Assembly (NCBI RefSeq): GCF_000233455.1
Contig: NZ_JH376421.1
Span: forward strand, 186,001-250,000
Length of the DNA stretch: 64,000 bases
Source: [Clostridium] citroniae WAL-17108
Lineage (GTDB): Bacteria > Bacillota > Clostridia > Lachnospirales > Lachnospiraceae
Direction of reading: 5' to 3'
Position numbers and translations under genes: made by a program. Positions 8,122 through 16,630 of the stretch are shown here, in pieces (within the stretch, counting starts at the first letter, position 1; the number at the start of each line of letters is the position of its first letter). Under the pieces are notes generated by a model. It did not search any database. It was not told where the DNA came from and saw nothing but the letters and a program-made list of their open reading frames with translations.

Positions 8122-9075
8122 CTAAACAGACCTTGCTGTCTCCACCACCCACCGGATCCTCTCAAGGGGCAGTTCGTCATGGATGCTGCAGTCCGGCCCT
8201 ATAATGAACCCCCGTTTTCCCCCTTCCTCTATAAGGGCTTTTGTCTCCGCCTGGATCTCTTCCTTTGTGCCGCTGTACAAAAGGCTTCCCAGGCGGTTGT
8301 CAAACCCGCCCCACACCGTGCGTTTAAATGTATCCTTTGCCTGGCTGACGCCCAGGCCGTCAATATAACATGACCAGCTCACCACCGCCGAGTCATAGTC
8401 AGACCAGTCTTCCAGCCTGTTATTGATCTCCTCCCATGCGCAGCAGTGCAGGGCATTCATGTCGCTGAGGGTATTGGCATAATCCAGGACTTCCTTGTCG
8501 CTGGGCGTTACCCATTCCCTGTACTCCTCATATGTAAAACGGTTTACTTCCCCATTCTGTACACTGTAAAAGATCCCATCACATCCGGCTTCCTCTATGA
8601 TCCCCCTGACTAGGAGCTTTACATCCCCTGCAATCACGCGGCAGGCATGTTTTACCGCTTCCGGATCCTCCCTGATCAGTTCCATCATCCTGGGATAACC
8701 GATCTCCAGCCTCAGATAGGAAAGGGGGCAGAATATCAGATACAGGCAGCAGCATTCATCCTTAAGGGTTGAAACGATTTTTTTGGTGCGGTGGATCTGC
8801 TCCCTGATAAACGGATGATCCGGCCCAAAGGCTTTCATTTGATACAGGTCTTTTGCCTGTTCCAGTTTTCCAAGCGCCGGGGCCGGCCAGCCGAAATACC
8901 CGTCTGCTGACAGCTTTACAAAATCCACATCCGTCTTTTTGTAAAAGTCAACCTGTGCCTCAATAAATTTGTCTTCCTGCCATAACTCCTGGGGTACATG
9001 CTTCCAGAAGCAGACCGGCACATGGTCTGTCTCCAGACCATGGAACGCGGCCCTAACCCGTTCTCTTTTCGTCAT
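8122..9075 (-). CDS. Uroporphyrinogen-decarboxylase-family protein, probably not a heme enzyme
   Basis: 317 residues. The fold family is UroD/MtaA (COG0407). The PxWxMRQAGR active-site motif of heme UroD is absent. Instead the pattern H210-x-C212 (ALHCCAWEE) and C296 (IGPDCSI) matches the zinc-binding His-x-Cys...Cys of corrinoid methyltransferases such as MtaA and MtbA. A methyl-transfer or demethylation role is therefore more plausible than decarboxylation, but no corrinoid protein or reactivator lies nearby. It sits between the solute-binding protein and the aldo/keto reductase in one operon, hinting that the imported compound is methylated or glycosylated. Family secure, reaction inferred. 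Confidence 0.8.
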   Translation of the reverse strand: MTKRERVRAAFHGLETDHVPVCFWKHVPQELWQEDKFIEAQVDFYKKTDVDFVKLSADGYFGWPAPALGKLEQAKDLYQMKAFGPDHPFIREQIHRTKKIVSTLKDECCCLYLIFCPLSYLRLEIGYPRMMELIREDPEAVKHACRVIAGDVKLLVRGIIEEAGCDGIFYSVQNGEVNRFTYEEYREWVTPSDKEVLDYANTLSDMNALHCCAWEEINNRLEDWSDYDSAVVSWSCYIDGLGVSQAKDTFKRTVWGGFDNRLGSLLYSGTKEEIQAETKALIEEGGKRGFIIGPDCSIHDELPLERIRWVVETARSV

Positions 9076-9098
9076 ATGATTCTGCTCCTTTTACCTTT

Positions 9099-10529
9099 TT
9101 AATTTGTGGCAATAATATCGTCAAACATGGACTGGATATTTGCAATGCACTCTTCATGGGTCATGGGCTTTCCTGTGACCACACTTTCCGCATAGCTTAT
9201 AAGCGCTTTTCTCCAGGCATTGGTAAACTCAGTGTTCATAGGTTTGGTAAATGCGCCCTGAGATACGTAATTGCCTGATTTTTTCACCTCGGCAATGGTC
9301 TGGACAACGGGCAGGAGCTTGTCGGAGCTTTCGCCTGTGATCAGCGGCATCAGTGTGCCCTCAGACCAGGTTAAAGCGCCGTCCGTAACCCAATACTCCA
9401 GAAATCCCAAAGACTCATCCAGGGCATCGGCGTTAGGATTCACCATAAAGCACTGGTCCACCAGCACTCCCATCTTTCCTGAGTTTTCCGTATCATCAAT
9501 GGGCGGTACAAAGAAATCAAACTCAAATCCCTGGTCCTTTCCCCTGGCTTCGATCTCGCCGATATTCCAGTTACCTGTAAAGATCATGGCGCCTTCCCCT
9601 GCTATGAATAATTCCAGGGCCTTGTCCTGGTTATTGGCCATGGCGTCCGTGCGCGGATACAGCATCCTGTCGTCCCACACAGACAGCGCCTCCTCCACAT
9701 ACGGATAATCCGCTACCCCTGCCTTCCCGCTCATCCATTGATCAAAGATATCCAGATCCCCTGCTGCAATTGCCCTGGGCCATATGGTGGAACGTGTTTC
9801 CAGATCGCCGGTGGAGCCTTCCCCGTACACATCGATAAAAGGATCGATCCCTGCATCATGAAGCTTTTGTATCACTTCCTTAAACTGGGTCCTTGTCTTC
9901 GGCACTTCTATTCCCTGCTCCTCAAATATCTTTTTGTTATAAAAGATACCTGATGTCTTAAAGTCAATGGGAACAGCATATACCTTTCCGTCTGCGGACA
10001 CATCGTTTAGATCATACTGGTCAAGCCCCATATTCCTGATGACCTCATTATCCGACAGGTCCATTGCATAACCGTTTTCAATGAGGTCCGGGTACATGGC
10101 CGGATTTCCCATAATAATGTCAGGCTGTTCCCCGGAAGCCAGAGCGGTTGACAGCTGCGGAAAATAATCCGTGCCCTGGTTGTAGAATACGTTTTCAAAG
10201 GTAATTTCAGGATGCGCCTCCATGTACGCCTCCTCCAGCTTAACCAGGGAATCCTGCTTTACGGACTGCCCCATGTAGTGGAATACGGTGATCACCTTGC
10301 TTTCCCCCGACTGCGCCTGGGCTGCGGACGTCCCCGCCTGATCATCTTTACCCTGGGCCGCCTTGTCCTGGCCCCCCTTATCCTGAGCCCCTTTATCCTG
10401 GGTCTCTTTTCCCTGCGTCTCCTTGTTCTGAGGTGCCCCGTTTCCCCCCTTGGCGCCGCCGCACCCGCTGATACTGGCCATCGCCATGATCAGACTGATT
10501 CCTATTGCCACGTGTTTTCTCAAATACAT
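9099..10529 (-). CDS. Extracellular solute-binding lipoprotein, sugar ABC transporter (family 1 SBP)
   Basis: 476 residues. A lipoprotein signal peptide ends in the lipobox SISGC (Cys about 23), followed by a low-complexity linker of about 40 residues built on repeated Q-D/G-K-G/A units, then the MalE-like two-lobe domain (blocks ITVFHYMGQSVKQ, IIMGNPAMYPDLI, EGAMIFTGNWNIG). It captures the substrate outside the cell and delivers it to the two permeases downstream. It is the first gene of the operon; start ATG at 10529 has a strong GGGAGGG ribosome site. Higher expression than the rest of the operon is expected. Confidence 0.93.
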   Translation of the reverse strand: MYLRKHVAIGISLIMAMASISGCGGAKGGNGAPQNKETQGKETQDKGAQDKGGQDKAAQGKDDQAGTSAAQAQSGESKVITVFHYMGQSVKQDSLVKLEEAYMEAHPEITFENVFYNQGTDYFPQLSTALASGEQPDIIMGNPAMYPDLIENGYAMDLSDNEVIRNMGLDQYDLNDVSADGKVYAVPIDFKTSGIFYNKKIFEEQGIEVPKTRTQFKEVIQKLHDAGIDPFIDVYGEGSTGDLETRSTIWPRAIAAGDLDIFDQWMSGKAGVADYPYVEEALSVWDDRMLYPRTDAMANNQDKALELFIAGEGAMIFTGNWNIGEIEARGKDQGFEFDFFVPPIDDTENSGKMGVLVDQCFMVNPNADALDESLGFLEYWVTDGALTWSEGTLMPLITGESSDKLLPVVQTIAEVKKSGNYVSQGAFTKPMNTEFTNAWRKALISYAESVVTGKPMTHEECIANIQSMFDDIIATN

Positions 10530-10573
10530 AACGTTCCCTCCCTCTCCAGAGTCTATTTACGCTTCGTACTCAT

Positions 10574-10602
10574 ATTATAGTTTTTATAGCAGTTCTCCAC
10601 AA
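10574..10602 (-). promoter_or_regulatory. Sigma-A-type promoter of the solute-binding-protein operon
   Basis: On the minus strand TTGTGG (10602-10597) and TATAAT (10579-10574) are separated by 17 bases. Transcription would start about 40 bases before the lipoprotein start codon. The weak -35 box suits an activator-dependent promoter. Confidence 0.6.
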
Positions 10603-10637
10603 TTAACGAAACTTACTAAATCATTAACAAAAGTTAC
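10603..10637 (-). promoter_or_regulatory. Two 14-bp direct repeats 21 bp apart, likely AraC-type activator site
   Basis: Minus-strand repeats GTAACTTTTGTTAA (10637-10624) and GTAAGTTTCGTTAA (10616-10603) match at 12 of 14 positions with a 21-bp period, two helical turns, and abut the -35 box. This is the classic layout for AraC-family activators; the YesN regulator of the same operon is the obvious candidate to bind. Confidence 0.55.
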
Positions 10638-10689
10638 TGTTTTATTTCTTTGCTTTCATATTTCTTATTAAAGGTCTAAGAAGATATAC

Positions 10690-10840
10690 GTAACAGTTCA
10701 GACGGCGGGAAAATTGGTGCAGAGGCGGGCGCTATGCTGGCTTATAAGACTGATTCTGCACCAGTTTTCACATCGGATGGACATCCGCAGCTTCTTGACC
10801 GTCTTTTCCGGTCAGGAAGCTGCGCCGTCTGGACTGTAAC
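10690..10840. repeat. Palindromic intergenic repeat, copy A (with extra internal hairpin)
   Basis: Outer arms GTAACAGTTCAGACGGC (10690-10706) and its partner at 10824-10840 pair at 15 of 17 positions. A second stem pairs TTGGTGCAGA (from 10714) with the stretch ending at 10764. A third hairpin, absent from the other copies, pairs 10786-10800 with 10810-10824 (14 of 15). It lies in the divergent region between the sugar operon and the hemolysin III gene. Related copies lie at 34053-34103 and 47261-47365, all in the same orientation. No transposase is linked. Confidence 0.7.
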
Positions 10841-10879
10841 AGAGATACACATTTGAATCTAAGGTTTTTTCAAAAAGTG

Positions 10880-10908
10880 TTGCATAATTTTAAGGATAGG
10901 TGTATAGT
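10880..10908 (+). promoter_or_regulatory. Promoter of the hemolysin III family gene
   Basis: TTGCAT at 10880-10885 and TATAGT at 10903-10908 are spaced by 17 bases. The gene starts at 10999 after an AGAAGGAGG ribosome site near 10981. The rest of the 469-base gap between the sugar operon and this gene is filled by the sugar-operon promoter with its direct repeats and by repeat copy A. Confidence 0.5.
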
Positions 10909-10998
10909 ATATAATACAAACAGATGTAGTAATGGAAACTACATATCAAAGTAACAGTAAGTTATTGTCAGTTTTTTAATAGAAGGAGGCTGGTATAT

Positions 10999-11670
10999 AT
11001 GACAGCAAAACTGAAACGAAATCTTACAAAGGTGAAAGATCCGGGCAGTGCCCTGACACACTTTATCGCCATGGTAATGGCCATCATAGCGGCCATGCCC
11101 CTGCTTTTAAAGGCCGCCCGTGACTCCGGCTATCTCCACGTAAGCGCACTGACCATCTTCATACTGAGTATGATAGGGCTGTATGCGGCCAGCACCATCT
11201 ACCACACCCTGGACATTTCCCCTAAGATCAACCAGATGCTGAGGAAGATTGACCATATGATGATCTTTATCCTCATTGCCGGAACTTATACCCCGGTTTG
11301 TATGATCGTCCTGGGTGACAAGACCGGCTGGTCTCTCCTGACCCTGGTCTGGGGAATCGCCGCTGCCGGGATCCTTATAAACGCGCTGTGGATCACCTGT
11401 CCCAAGTGGTTTTCTTCCCTCATATACATTGCCATGGGCTGGGTGTGCGTGCTTGCCATTACAAAGATCCTCAGCTCCATGCCCAAAGCCGGGTTTATGT
11501 GGATGCTGGCCGGAGGCATCATCTATACCGTAGGCGGCATTATCTACGCACTGAAGCTGCCCATCTTCAACTCCAGGCATAAAAACTTTGGCTCCCATGA
11601 GATCTTCCACCTGTTTGTCATGGGAGGGAGTATCTGCCATTATGTGATGATGTACCGTTTTGTGGCCTAG
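10999..11670 (+). CDS. Hemolysin III / PAQR family membrane protein (TrhA-like)
   Basis: 223 residues with seven predicted transmembrane segments. Family motifs are present: GSALTHFIAMVMA near the N-terminus, ASTIYHTLDIS (Ser/His metal-site motif) and the C-terminal SHEIFHLFVMGGSICHYVMM with the conserved H-x3-H pair. In B. subtilis the relative YplQ/TrhA affects membrane fluidity; haemolysis by such proteins is not generally established. Single gene with its own promoter and terminator. Confidence 0.92.
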   Translation: MTAKLKRNLTKVKDPGSALTHFIAMVMAIIAAMPLLLKAARDSGYLHVSALTIFILSMIGLYAASTIYHTLDISPKINQMLRKIDHMMIFILIAGTYTPVCMIVLGDKTGWSLLTLVWGIAAAGILINALWITCPKWFSSLIYIAMGWVCVLAITKILSSMPKAGFMWMLAGGIIYTVGGIIYALKLPIFNSRHKNFGSHEIFHLFVMGGSICHYVMMYRFVA

Positions 11671-11730
11671 AGGCATTGTAATGCAGCCTGAATGGCGCCT
11701 GAAATGTAAAATAACTGAATGCTAATAACA

Positions 11731-11781
11731 AAAAACATCTGTCCCGGAACTGGATCAATATGCTCCGGGGCAGATGTTTTT
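11731..11781 (+). terminator. Rho-independent terminator after the hemolysin III gene
   Basis: Left arm 11731-11748 and right arm 11764-11781 pair at 17 of 18 positions; the right arm ends in TTTTT. The palindrome could also serve the minus-strand GIY-YIG gene. Confidence 0.85.
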
Positions 11782-11855
11782 ATATATAACTTTATTTGTT
11801 ACTTTATATGTGGCTATATATCTGTTTTATGTATGATGGCAGGATCGCTCCAATA

Positions 11856-12131
11856 TCAGCCTCCCATACCCTGCCCTAAGCCGCCGTCCCTGCGCATCAG
11901 CATCTCCTTCTGCTTTCTGGTCAGATGTTTGATGGCGTATTCCCGTTTCATGGCCTCTGCCTTTGTCTCAAATGCCTCATAATAGGAAAGCACCACCGGT
12001 CTTCTGGGCCTGGTATACTTGGCTCCCCTGCCTGAGTTATGGGCTTTCAGACGCTTGTCCAGATTATTGGTCCAGCCGCAGTACAGGGTTCCGTCCGCAC
12101 AGGTTAGGATATACGTGTAATTCATTTTCAT
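11856..12131 (-). CDS. GIY-YIG nuclease family protein (UPF0213, YhbQ/YazA-like)
   Basis: 91 residues, the usual size of these single-domain proteins. The signature is TYILTCADGTLYCGWTNN (a Y-x10-YxG pattern), followed by the conserved R in KRLKAHNSGRGAKYTRPRRP and the Glu in KREYAIKHLTRKQKE. YhbQ-type proteins bind or cut DNA, but the cell role is unclear. Two in-frame ATG codons (12131 and 12125) follow the AGGAAG site; the second has better spacing. The 249-base upstream gap up to 12380 holds a two-stem hairpin (12169-12209) but no clear promoter. Confidence 0.88.
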   Translation of the reverse strand: MKMNYTYILTCADGTLYCGWTNNLDKRLKAHNSGRGAKYTRPRRPVVLSYYEAFETKAEAMKREYAIKHLTRKQKEMLMRRDGGLGQGMGG

Positions 12132-12380
12132 AACTTCCTCTGTATCAAAGATAGCTGGCTATGTAAACGGCAACAACGCTTTCACTGCGTTATCACCGCC
12201 CAGGTTGCCCTGTAATCTATTATAAAGCACCAGCTGGATGCGCGACACAACGATCAGGCCATTGCATAAGCCAGAGAAGATATATCTGAATCATATCTAT
12301 ACTCTATTATATCGCACATACCCTTAAAATGTGCATAAAACCTGATTTATATTCCCAGACATACCCAATTCCATGTAGAA

Positions 12381-13295
12381 TCAGAATCTACGGCCTCCTC
12401 CGCCATGGCTGTGGCCGCCGCTGGAGGTATGGGTGGAGCTACGGCCTGATGAGCTGTGCCCGCCTCCCGAACCGCCTGATCCCCCGGTGTTCCTTGGAAT
12501 CGGCACACTGGTCACAAATTTATTTAACAGCAAGTCATTACAATTACGGAACATGAATCTTGTATCAGCGCGGTATGCCAGCAGGGCATTGGAGCGGTCC
12601 CTCTGCGACTGTTTCATGGAGTAACGTCCCTTTACCCCCAGGCATACACTGCCTGCGATCATGGCCGGTACAATGAGGGCAAACGCAGCTTCATACCACC
12701 GTATGCTTTTGTACACACTGATCTCTCCTGTTTCCGTATCATAATTGTACTGGCCCCGCTGGATCCCCTGGTCCACATAATATTCAATGTCCTCAGCAAA
12801 CCGCATGAAGGCGCCGCTGTAATCCATATATCTGAGATACTCGGCCATATCATCCTGAATGGCTTCAATGCGGCTGTCCGTAAGGATACGGATCATATTA
12901 CCGCTGGTGGATATCCAGCTCTCCCCGCCCCGCTGGCCCGGCGCGTCCATGTAGAGCAGGACCAGGACGCCGCTTTTCTTGCTGCCTGTCCCATACCCGT
13001 TCTGGTCATAGAAATCATCCGCATACTCCATGGCCGAACGTTTTCCGTCATGAAACGCAGTCACGGCCACCACATCCATACCGGTCTTTTTACGGCTGGA
13101 GGCAATGGATTCCTCCACCTTGTCCTTTTCCTCATCTGATAAAAGTCCGGCCATGTCAAAGACCCGCTGATCTGCAGCGCTGCCGCTCTCAGCCTGCGCT
13201 CCAAAGGCCGTCATACCGCAGACAAAAGTCCAGAATACCATGAACACTGTCACAAGAGCGGCCAGACGCATTTTCCTATTATATCCCATTATCAC
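12381..13295 (-). CDS. TPM-domain membrane protein with Gly/Ser/His-rich tail (YdjH-like)
   Basis: 304 residues from the GTG at 13295, whose GTGA overlaps the upstream stop codon by 4 bases and has AGGAGGG 8 bases before it. A signal peptide near 8-30 leads to a TPM (YgcG/TPM_phosphatase) domain (VFDMAGLLSDEEKDKVEES to about 190), one transmembrane helix (AAFALIVPAMIAGSVCLGV) and a cytoplasmic tail ending in many Gly, Ser and His residues. B. subtilis YdjH has the same plan and works with YdjG and YdjI in envelope stress. Here the TPM gene directly follows YdjI-like and YdjG-like genes, which supports the match. Confidence 0.85.
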   Translation of the reverse strand: MIMGYNRKMRLAALVTVFMVFWTFVCGMTAFGAQAESGSAADQRVFDMAGLLSDEEKDKVEESIASSRKKTGMDVVAVTAFHDGKRSAMEYADDFYDQNGYGTGSKKSGVLVLLYMDAPGQRGGESWISTSGNMIRILTDSRIEAIQDDMAEYLRYMDYSGAFMRFAEDIEYYVDQGIQRGQYNYDTETGEISVYKSIRWYEAAFALIVPAMIAGSVCLGVKGRYSMKQSQRDRSNALLAYRADTRFMFRNCNDLLLNKFVTSVPIPRNTGGSGGSGGGHSSSGRSSTHTSSGGHSHGGGGRRF

Positions 13296-14374
13296 AGCAG
13301 ATACCCTCCTATCAGAAACAGAATGCACAGCGGCAGGAAAATGGACAGGAACAGTCTAGCCAGCTTCCTGTTGTCCACAGGCAGCTGACCGCAGACTTTG
13401 CCGGTCTGGCCATTGAGGGCAAAGTAATAGATCTTGCCTCTTGCCTTGTCATTATAGGTCAGAGTCCACACCGGAAGCAAGGCATAACTCCATTCTTCTT
13501 CCCTGAATTGGGCATCCTTTCGCCGGATCTGCAGGGAATTATAAGAACCTGCCTGGGACTGGAGGCTTTGAAGGGCAAATGTCTTGACCTCGGTCTTCAC
13601 ATCCGTGACAAACTGGTCCTTTTCCATATCCCTGTTCTCTGCCATAAAGCCTGACAGATATCCCATGGAAAACGGCTTCTTTTCCTCCATCCGAAAGGGC
13701 AGCACCCCGTCTATAAGCTGCCTGTTTGCCTTTCTCAGTCCGTTTCTGGCCACATTATCCACATCCATGGTCCCCTGGCGCTGGATGTCATAGACTTGGG
13801 TCTCCGTGTAACGCATATTGCCGGTATCCCACGTCCTCAGCTTTTTCCCCTGGGCGTCCAGCACGCCGTCCACCTTGCAGCCGTAGAGCCAGTAAGGGAA
13901 ATATACCCCTGTCATGCTCTCCACCTGTTTACTGGAATAAAATTCATCCACGACATACTTTTTCTTCTTGATCCACTGGGCAAATATCTCCTTCGCCTTG
14001 TCTCTGTCGATCTGAAAGGGGATCACATGATCAGGGGCGAATTCCCCGGACAGCCGCCCTGACAGTACCACGGGATTGTGGCAGTAATAGCAGAATGTGG
14101 CCGCCGTGGTCTCATCCGTCACGATCTGCGCCCCGCAGCTGGGACAATTATACAGCACGGCCTGACTGTGTTCCTGATTCTGGCTGTGTTCCTGATCCTG
14201 GCTGTACTCCGGCTCCCGGCCGTGATCCGGCCCCTGGCTGTATTCCTGATCCAACTCCTCCAGTTCCTCCTGGGTAAAGTTGGAGAGACAAAATTCGCAG
14301 TGGTATTTCTGGGACGAAGGGTCGAAGACCAGACCTCCATCGCAGTTTGGGCATTTATATGTTATAACTCCCAT
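13292..14374 (-). CDS. Zinc-ribbon membrane protein (TFIIB-type zinc ribbon, YdjG-like)
   Basis: 360 residues. The N-terminus has a zinc ribbon (YKCPNCDGG...HCEFC), then a repeated Glu/His/Ser/Gln linker (about 45-75), a second ribbon (LYNCPSCGAQI...CYYCHNP), a region with a conserved YFPYWLYGCKVDG block and a transmembrane helix at the very C-terminus (LFLSIFLPLCILFLIGGYLL). This is the design of B. subtilis YdjG, often mislabelled as a phage replication protein. Translationally coupled to the TPM gene. YdjGHI in B. subtilis recruits PspA to the membrane; no PspA gene is seen here. Confidence 0.82.
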   Translation of the reverse strand: MGVITYKCPNCDGGLVFDPSSQKYHCEFCLSNFTQEELEELDQEYSQGPDHGREPEYSQDQEHSQNQEHSQAVLYNCPSCGAQIVTDETTAATFCYYCHNPVVLSGRLSGEFAPDHVIPFQIDRDKAKEIFAQWIKKKKYVVDEFYSSKQVESMTGVYFPYWLYGCKVDGVLDAQGKKLRTWDTGNMRYTETQVYDIQRQGTMDVDNVARNGLRKANRQLIDGVLPFRMEEKKPFSMGYLSGFMAENRDMEKDQFVTDVKTEVKTFALQSLQSQAGSYNSLQIRRKDAQFREEEWSYALLPVWTLTYNDKARGKIYYFALNGQTGKVCGQLPVDNRKLARLFLSIFLPLCILFLIGGYLL

Positions 14375-14418
14375 CTGTTATCTCCTGTAAGCATGATATG
14401 TGATGCAGCCGGATCAGC

Positions 14419-15705
14419 CTATGGTCTTGGCTTCCCGCATTCACTGCAGAACTTGCCCGTATTGGTGGTGCCGCAGCTGCAGGTCCATCCCCCCGCCGGT
14501 CTTGGACTTCCGCACTCGCCGCAGAATTTGCCTGTATTGGCAGTGCCGCAGTTGGTGCAGTACCAGCTGTCCGGCCCACTGTGAGCGCCTGAAGCCGTGC
14601 TTCCCATGGGCTGTGCTCCCGCGGCCGGAGTTCCCATGGCCTGGGCTCCCGCTCCCTGGTTTCCCATGGACTGGCCGCCGCCATTTCCCTGCATCTGCCC
14701 GGCCTGGTTCATCTGCATCTGCTGCATATTGGTGTTGGATACAGCTCCCATAAAGCCGCCTCCGGTCTGCATGCCAAATCCCATGCCCATGAAGCCTGCC
14801 AGGGAACCTGCGGAATTGCCTCCCGCGTTCTTTAGCCCCTCAGCAATGGTGCTCTGCACATATCCCTCGCGGATGCCCGGGTCCCCCATCATGGCGCCCT
14901 TGTTCCTTAAGTTGATCAGGTTCTGGGACTCCTCATCATAGGTGATGCTGGCAATGCCCACGGCCTGAATCTCCATGCCCCTGAGCTTGTTCCACTCCTC
15001 ATCCAGGGTGTCCGCCATATACCGTCCCAGCTCCCTGCTCTTGGAGGTCACAAAGGAAATTCTGGTGCCGTCCGCGGACATCTGGTTTACCGATGTCTGG
15101 AATGCCTCCAGGAACTCGGACAGATACTGCTCATTCACGGAATCGATCTCCACCTTGTCCGCATTCTTGGGGATCACCTCAGCGTAAAACTTAAGCGGGT
15201 CCGTCACCTTGATGGAATAAGTCCCATGAGCCCGCAAAAACAGCTCCGCATTGTAGAAGTTGTCAAAATAATTGATCGGATTGCGGGTGCCGAACTTGAT
15301 CCCCTTGATCTCCTGGAGATTGATATAATAAACCTTCTGAGCCCCGGGTGTTATGCCGCCAAACCGGATCCTGTTAAAGGATTCCTTTAATGCCTCCCCA
15401 AACTGGCCGTTAAACATGGAGGGCGCGGATGAGTGGTCAATGGTGTAGTAACCCTCCTCCGCAGTATAGTCCACCACCTTGCCTCCGTCCACCAGCATCA
15501 TAAACTGGTTCGGATACACGTGGATCACGGATCCGTTGGACACAAGGTCGGAGGATCCCTTTGTGTTGGATCCCTTTCCCCTGCGCACCTGTACCCCGCG
15601 CACAAAGACGGTCTTGTCTCCCATATCATCAGGTTCCACGGCCTCCAGCCATTGGTCTGCCAGAGCTCCCCCTATTGCGGATGTAACTGCTTTAATAATT
15701 CCCAT
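14419..15705 (-). CDS. SPFH-domain protein with two C-terminal zinc ribbons (YdjI-like)
   Basis: 428 residues. Residues about 1-290 form an SPFH-like domain annotated in many genomes as virion core protein family (start MGIIKAVTSAIGGALADQWLE, conserved NQFMMLVDGGK and LRAHGTYSIKV). A Gly/Met/Gln-rich low-complexity stretch (about 300-380) is followed by two zinc ribbons that look like a recent duplication: CTNCGTANTGKFCGECG and CSCGTTNTGKFCSECG. The B. subtilis relative YdjI is part of the YdjGHI membrane-stress complex. It overlaps the ABC permease gene by 14 bases, so it belongs to the same operon as the exporter. Confidence 0.85.
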   Translation of the reverse strand: MGIIKAVTSAIGGALADQWLEAVEPDDMGDKTVFVRGVQVRRGKGSNTKGSSDLVSNGSVIHVYPNQFMMLVDGGKVVDYTAEEGYYTIDHSSAPSMFNGQFGEALKESFNRIRFGGITPGAQKVYYINLQEIKGIKFGTRNPINYFDNFYNAELFLRAHGTYSIKVTDPLKFYAEVIPKNADKVEIDSVNEQYLSEFLEAFQTSVNQMSADGTRISFVTSKSRELGRYMADTLDEEWNKLRGMEIQAVGIASITYDEESQNLINLRNKGAMMGDPGIREGYVQSTIAEGLKNAGGNSAGSLAGFMGMGFGMQTGGGFMGAVSNTNMQQMQMNQAGQMQGNGGGQSMGNQGAGAQAMGTPAAGAQPMGSTASGAHSGPDSWYCTNCGTANTGKFCGECGSPRPAGGWTCSCGTTNTGKFCSECGKPRP

Positions 15706-16630
15706 GATTTACCCCTTTCTTGCCATTCTTACGCCTGCGCTTTACAGGCTCTACGCACCTGACCGCTATATAGATCATCAGGATCGCCAGCGCCAGCTGG
15801 ATCAGGATACTCACCATAATCCAATTGTCCGTTATAAAATTTGTGGTCGTCATGCCAAAATAGCTTCTTATTTTGGTCAGCGGCGCGCTTCCCCCCACCT
15901 GGCCGTTGAGAATGGCCAAAAAGGTGGCCGCCGGGTTCAGAAGCAAAAGATAAAATGCTCCGCCGGAAGTGGCCTTTACCGCGTTTTCCCCAAATCCGTA
16001 TGCCGCCACGGAGTTATTGATATTCATGGAGGAAAGGGACAGGGTGAATTTGTTGATAAAGTAAGTCCCGGCCACCACGGCTACCAGTACCCCGTAGGTC
16101 ACCACCGTGGATATGGTGGAGCGCTTAAACAGCGCTGAGAAACACAGCCCCACGCTGCCTGCAAAAAAGGCCACTGTGATGTAGCACAAAAGCAGGGAAA
16201 CCGCATCTCCCCAGGTGATGCCCCCGTACACAAACACCATGGCCACTGCCGGGAAGCTGGATACGATCAGGAGCAGAAGGGTGCTGAGTGCACTCATCAG
16301 TTTTCCTATCACCACCTGGAACGCAGTCATCTGGGTGGTCAGCATCAGCTCCAGGGTCTGGCGTTCCCGCTCCCCGCTGATACTGGAGGCGGTCACGGCC
16401 GGCACAATGAACATCAGCAGTATAAATTCAATGGTGGTCACAAACTCATACATATCCATAAAGCTGCTGTACTGAATGGCAGCCGTTGTCCTGACCTGGG
16501 CCACGGCAGAATACATATTAAGAAGTGTTACCAGGGACAGGATACCGTTAAACAAAAGGATGATCACAGGAAGCCTCACGCTTCTGGAATTCACCTTCAT
16601 CTCACGGCTAAAAACCGGATTCCGCATCAT
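15692..16630 (-). CDS. ABC-2 type exporter permease (GldF/NatB-like)
   Basis: 312 residues from ATG at 16630, inside the end of the ATPase gene. Six transmembrane segments; the motif SSISGERERQTLELMLTTQMTAFQVVIGKL in the first cytoplasmic region is the ABC-2 permease signature contacting the ATPase. Blocks of this kind export or flip lipids, peptides or drugs. It works with the ATPase (16608-17570) and, from order and overlap, with the 863-residue surface protein. An upstream ATG at 16657 is possible but lacks a ribosome site. Confidence 0.9.
   Translation of the reverse strand: MMRNPVFSREMKVNSRSVRLPVIILLFNGILSLVTLLNMYSAVAQVRTTAAIQYSSFMDMYEFVTTIEFILLMFIVPAVTASSISGERERQTLELMLTTQMTAFQVVIGKLMSALSTLLLLIVSSFPAVAMVFVYGGITWGDAVSLLLCYITVAFFAGSVGLCFSALFKRSTISTVVTYGVLVAVVAGTYFINKFTLSLSSMNINNSVAAYGFGENAVKATSGGAFYLLLLNPAATFLAILNGQVGGSAPLTKIRSYFGMTTTNFITDNWIMVSILIQLALAILMIYIAVRCVEPVKRRRKNGKKGVNHGNY

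Noticed and set aside
8122-9075. Heme biosynthesis uroporphyrinogen decarboxylase
   Set aside because: The N-terminal arginine/glycine active-site motif of heme UroD is absent and no other heme gene is near.
12169-12209. Two-stem hairpin upstream of the GIY-YIG gene, considered as a riboswitch
   Set aside because: Too small and without any known aptamer core; left as an unremarkable leader hairpin.
13754-13762. Single perfect DnaA box in the zinc-ribbon protein gene (another near 41287)
   Set aside because: Isolated copies are not informative; noted only as background for the cluster at 1448-1911.
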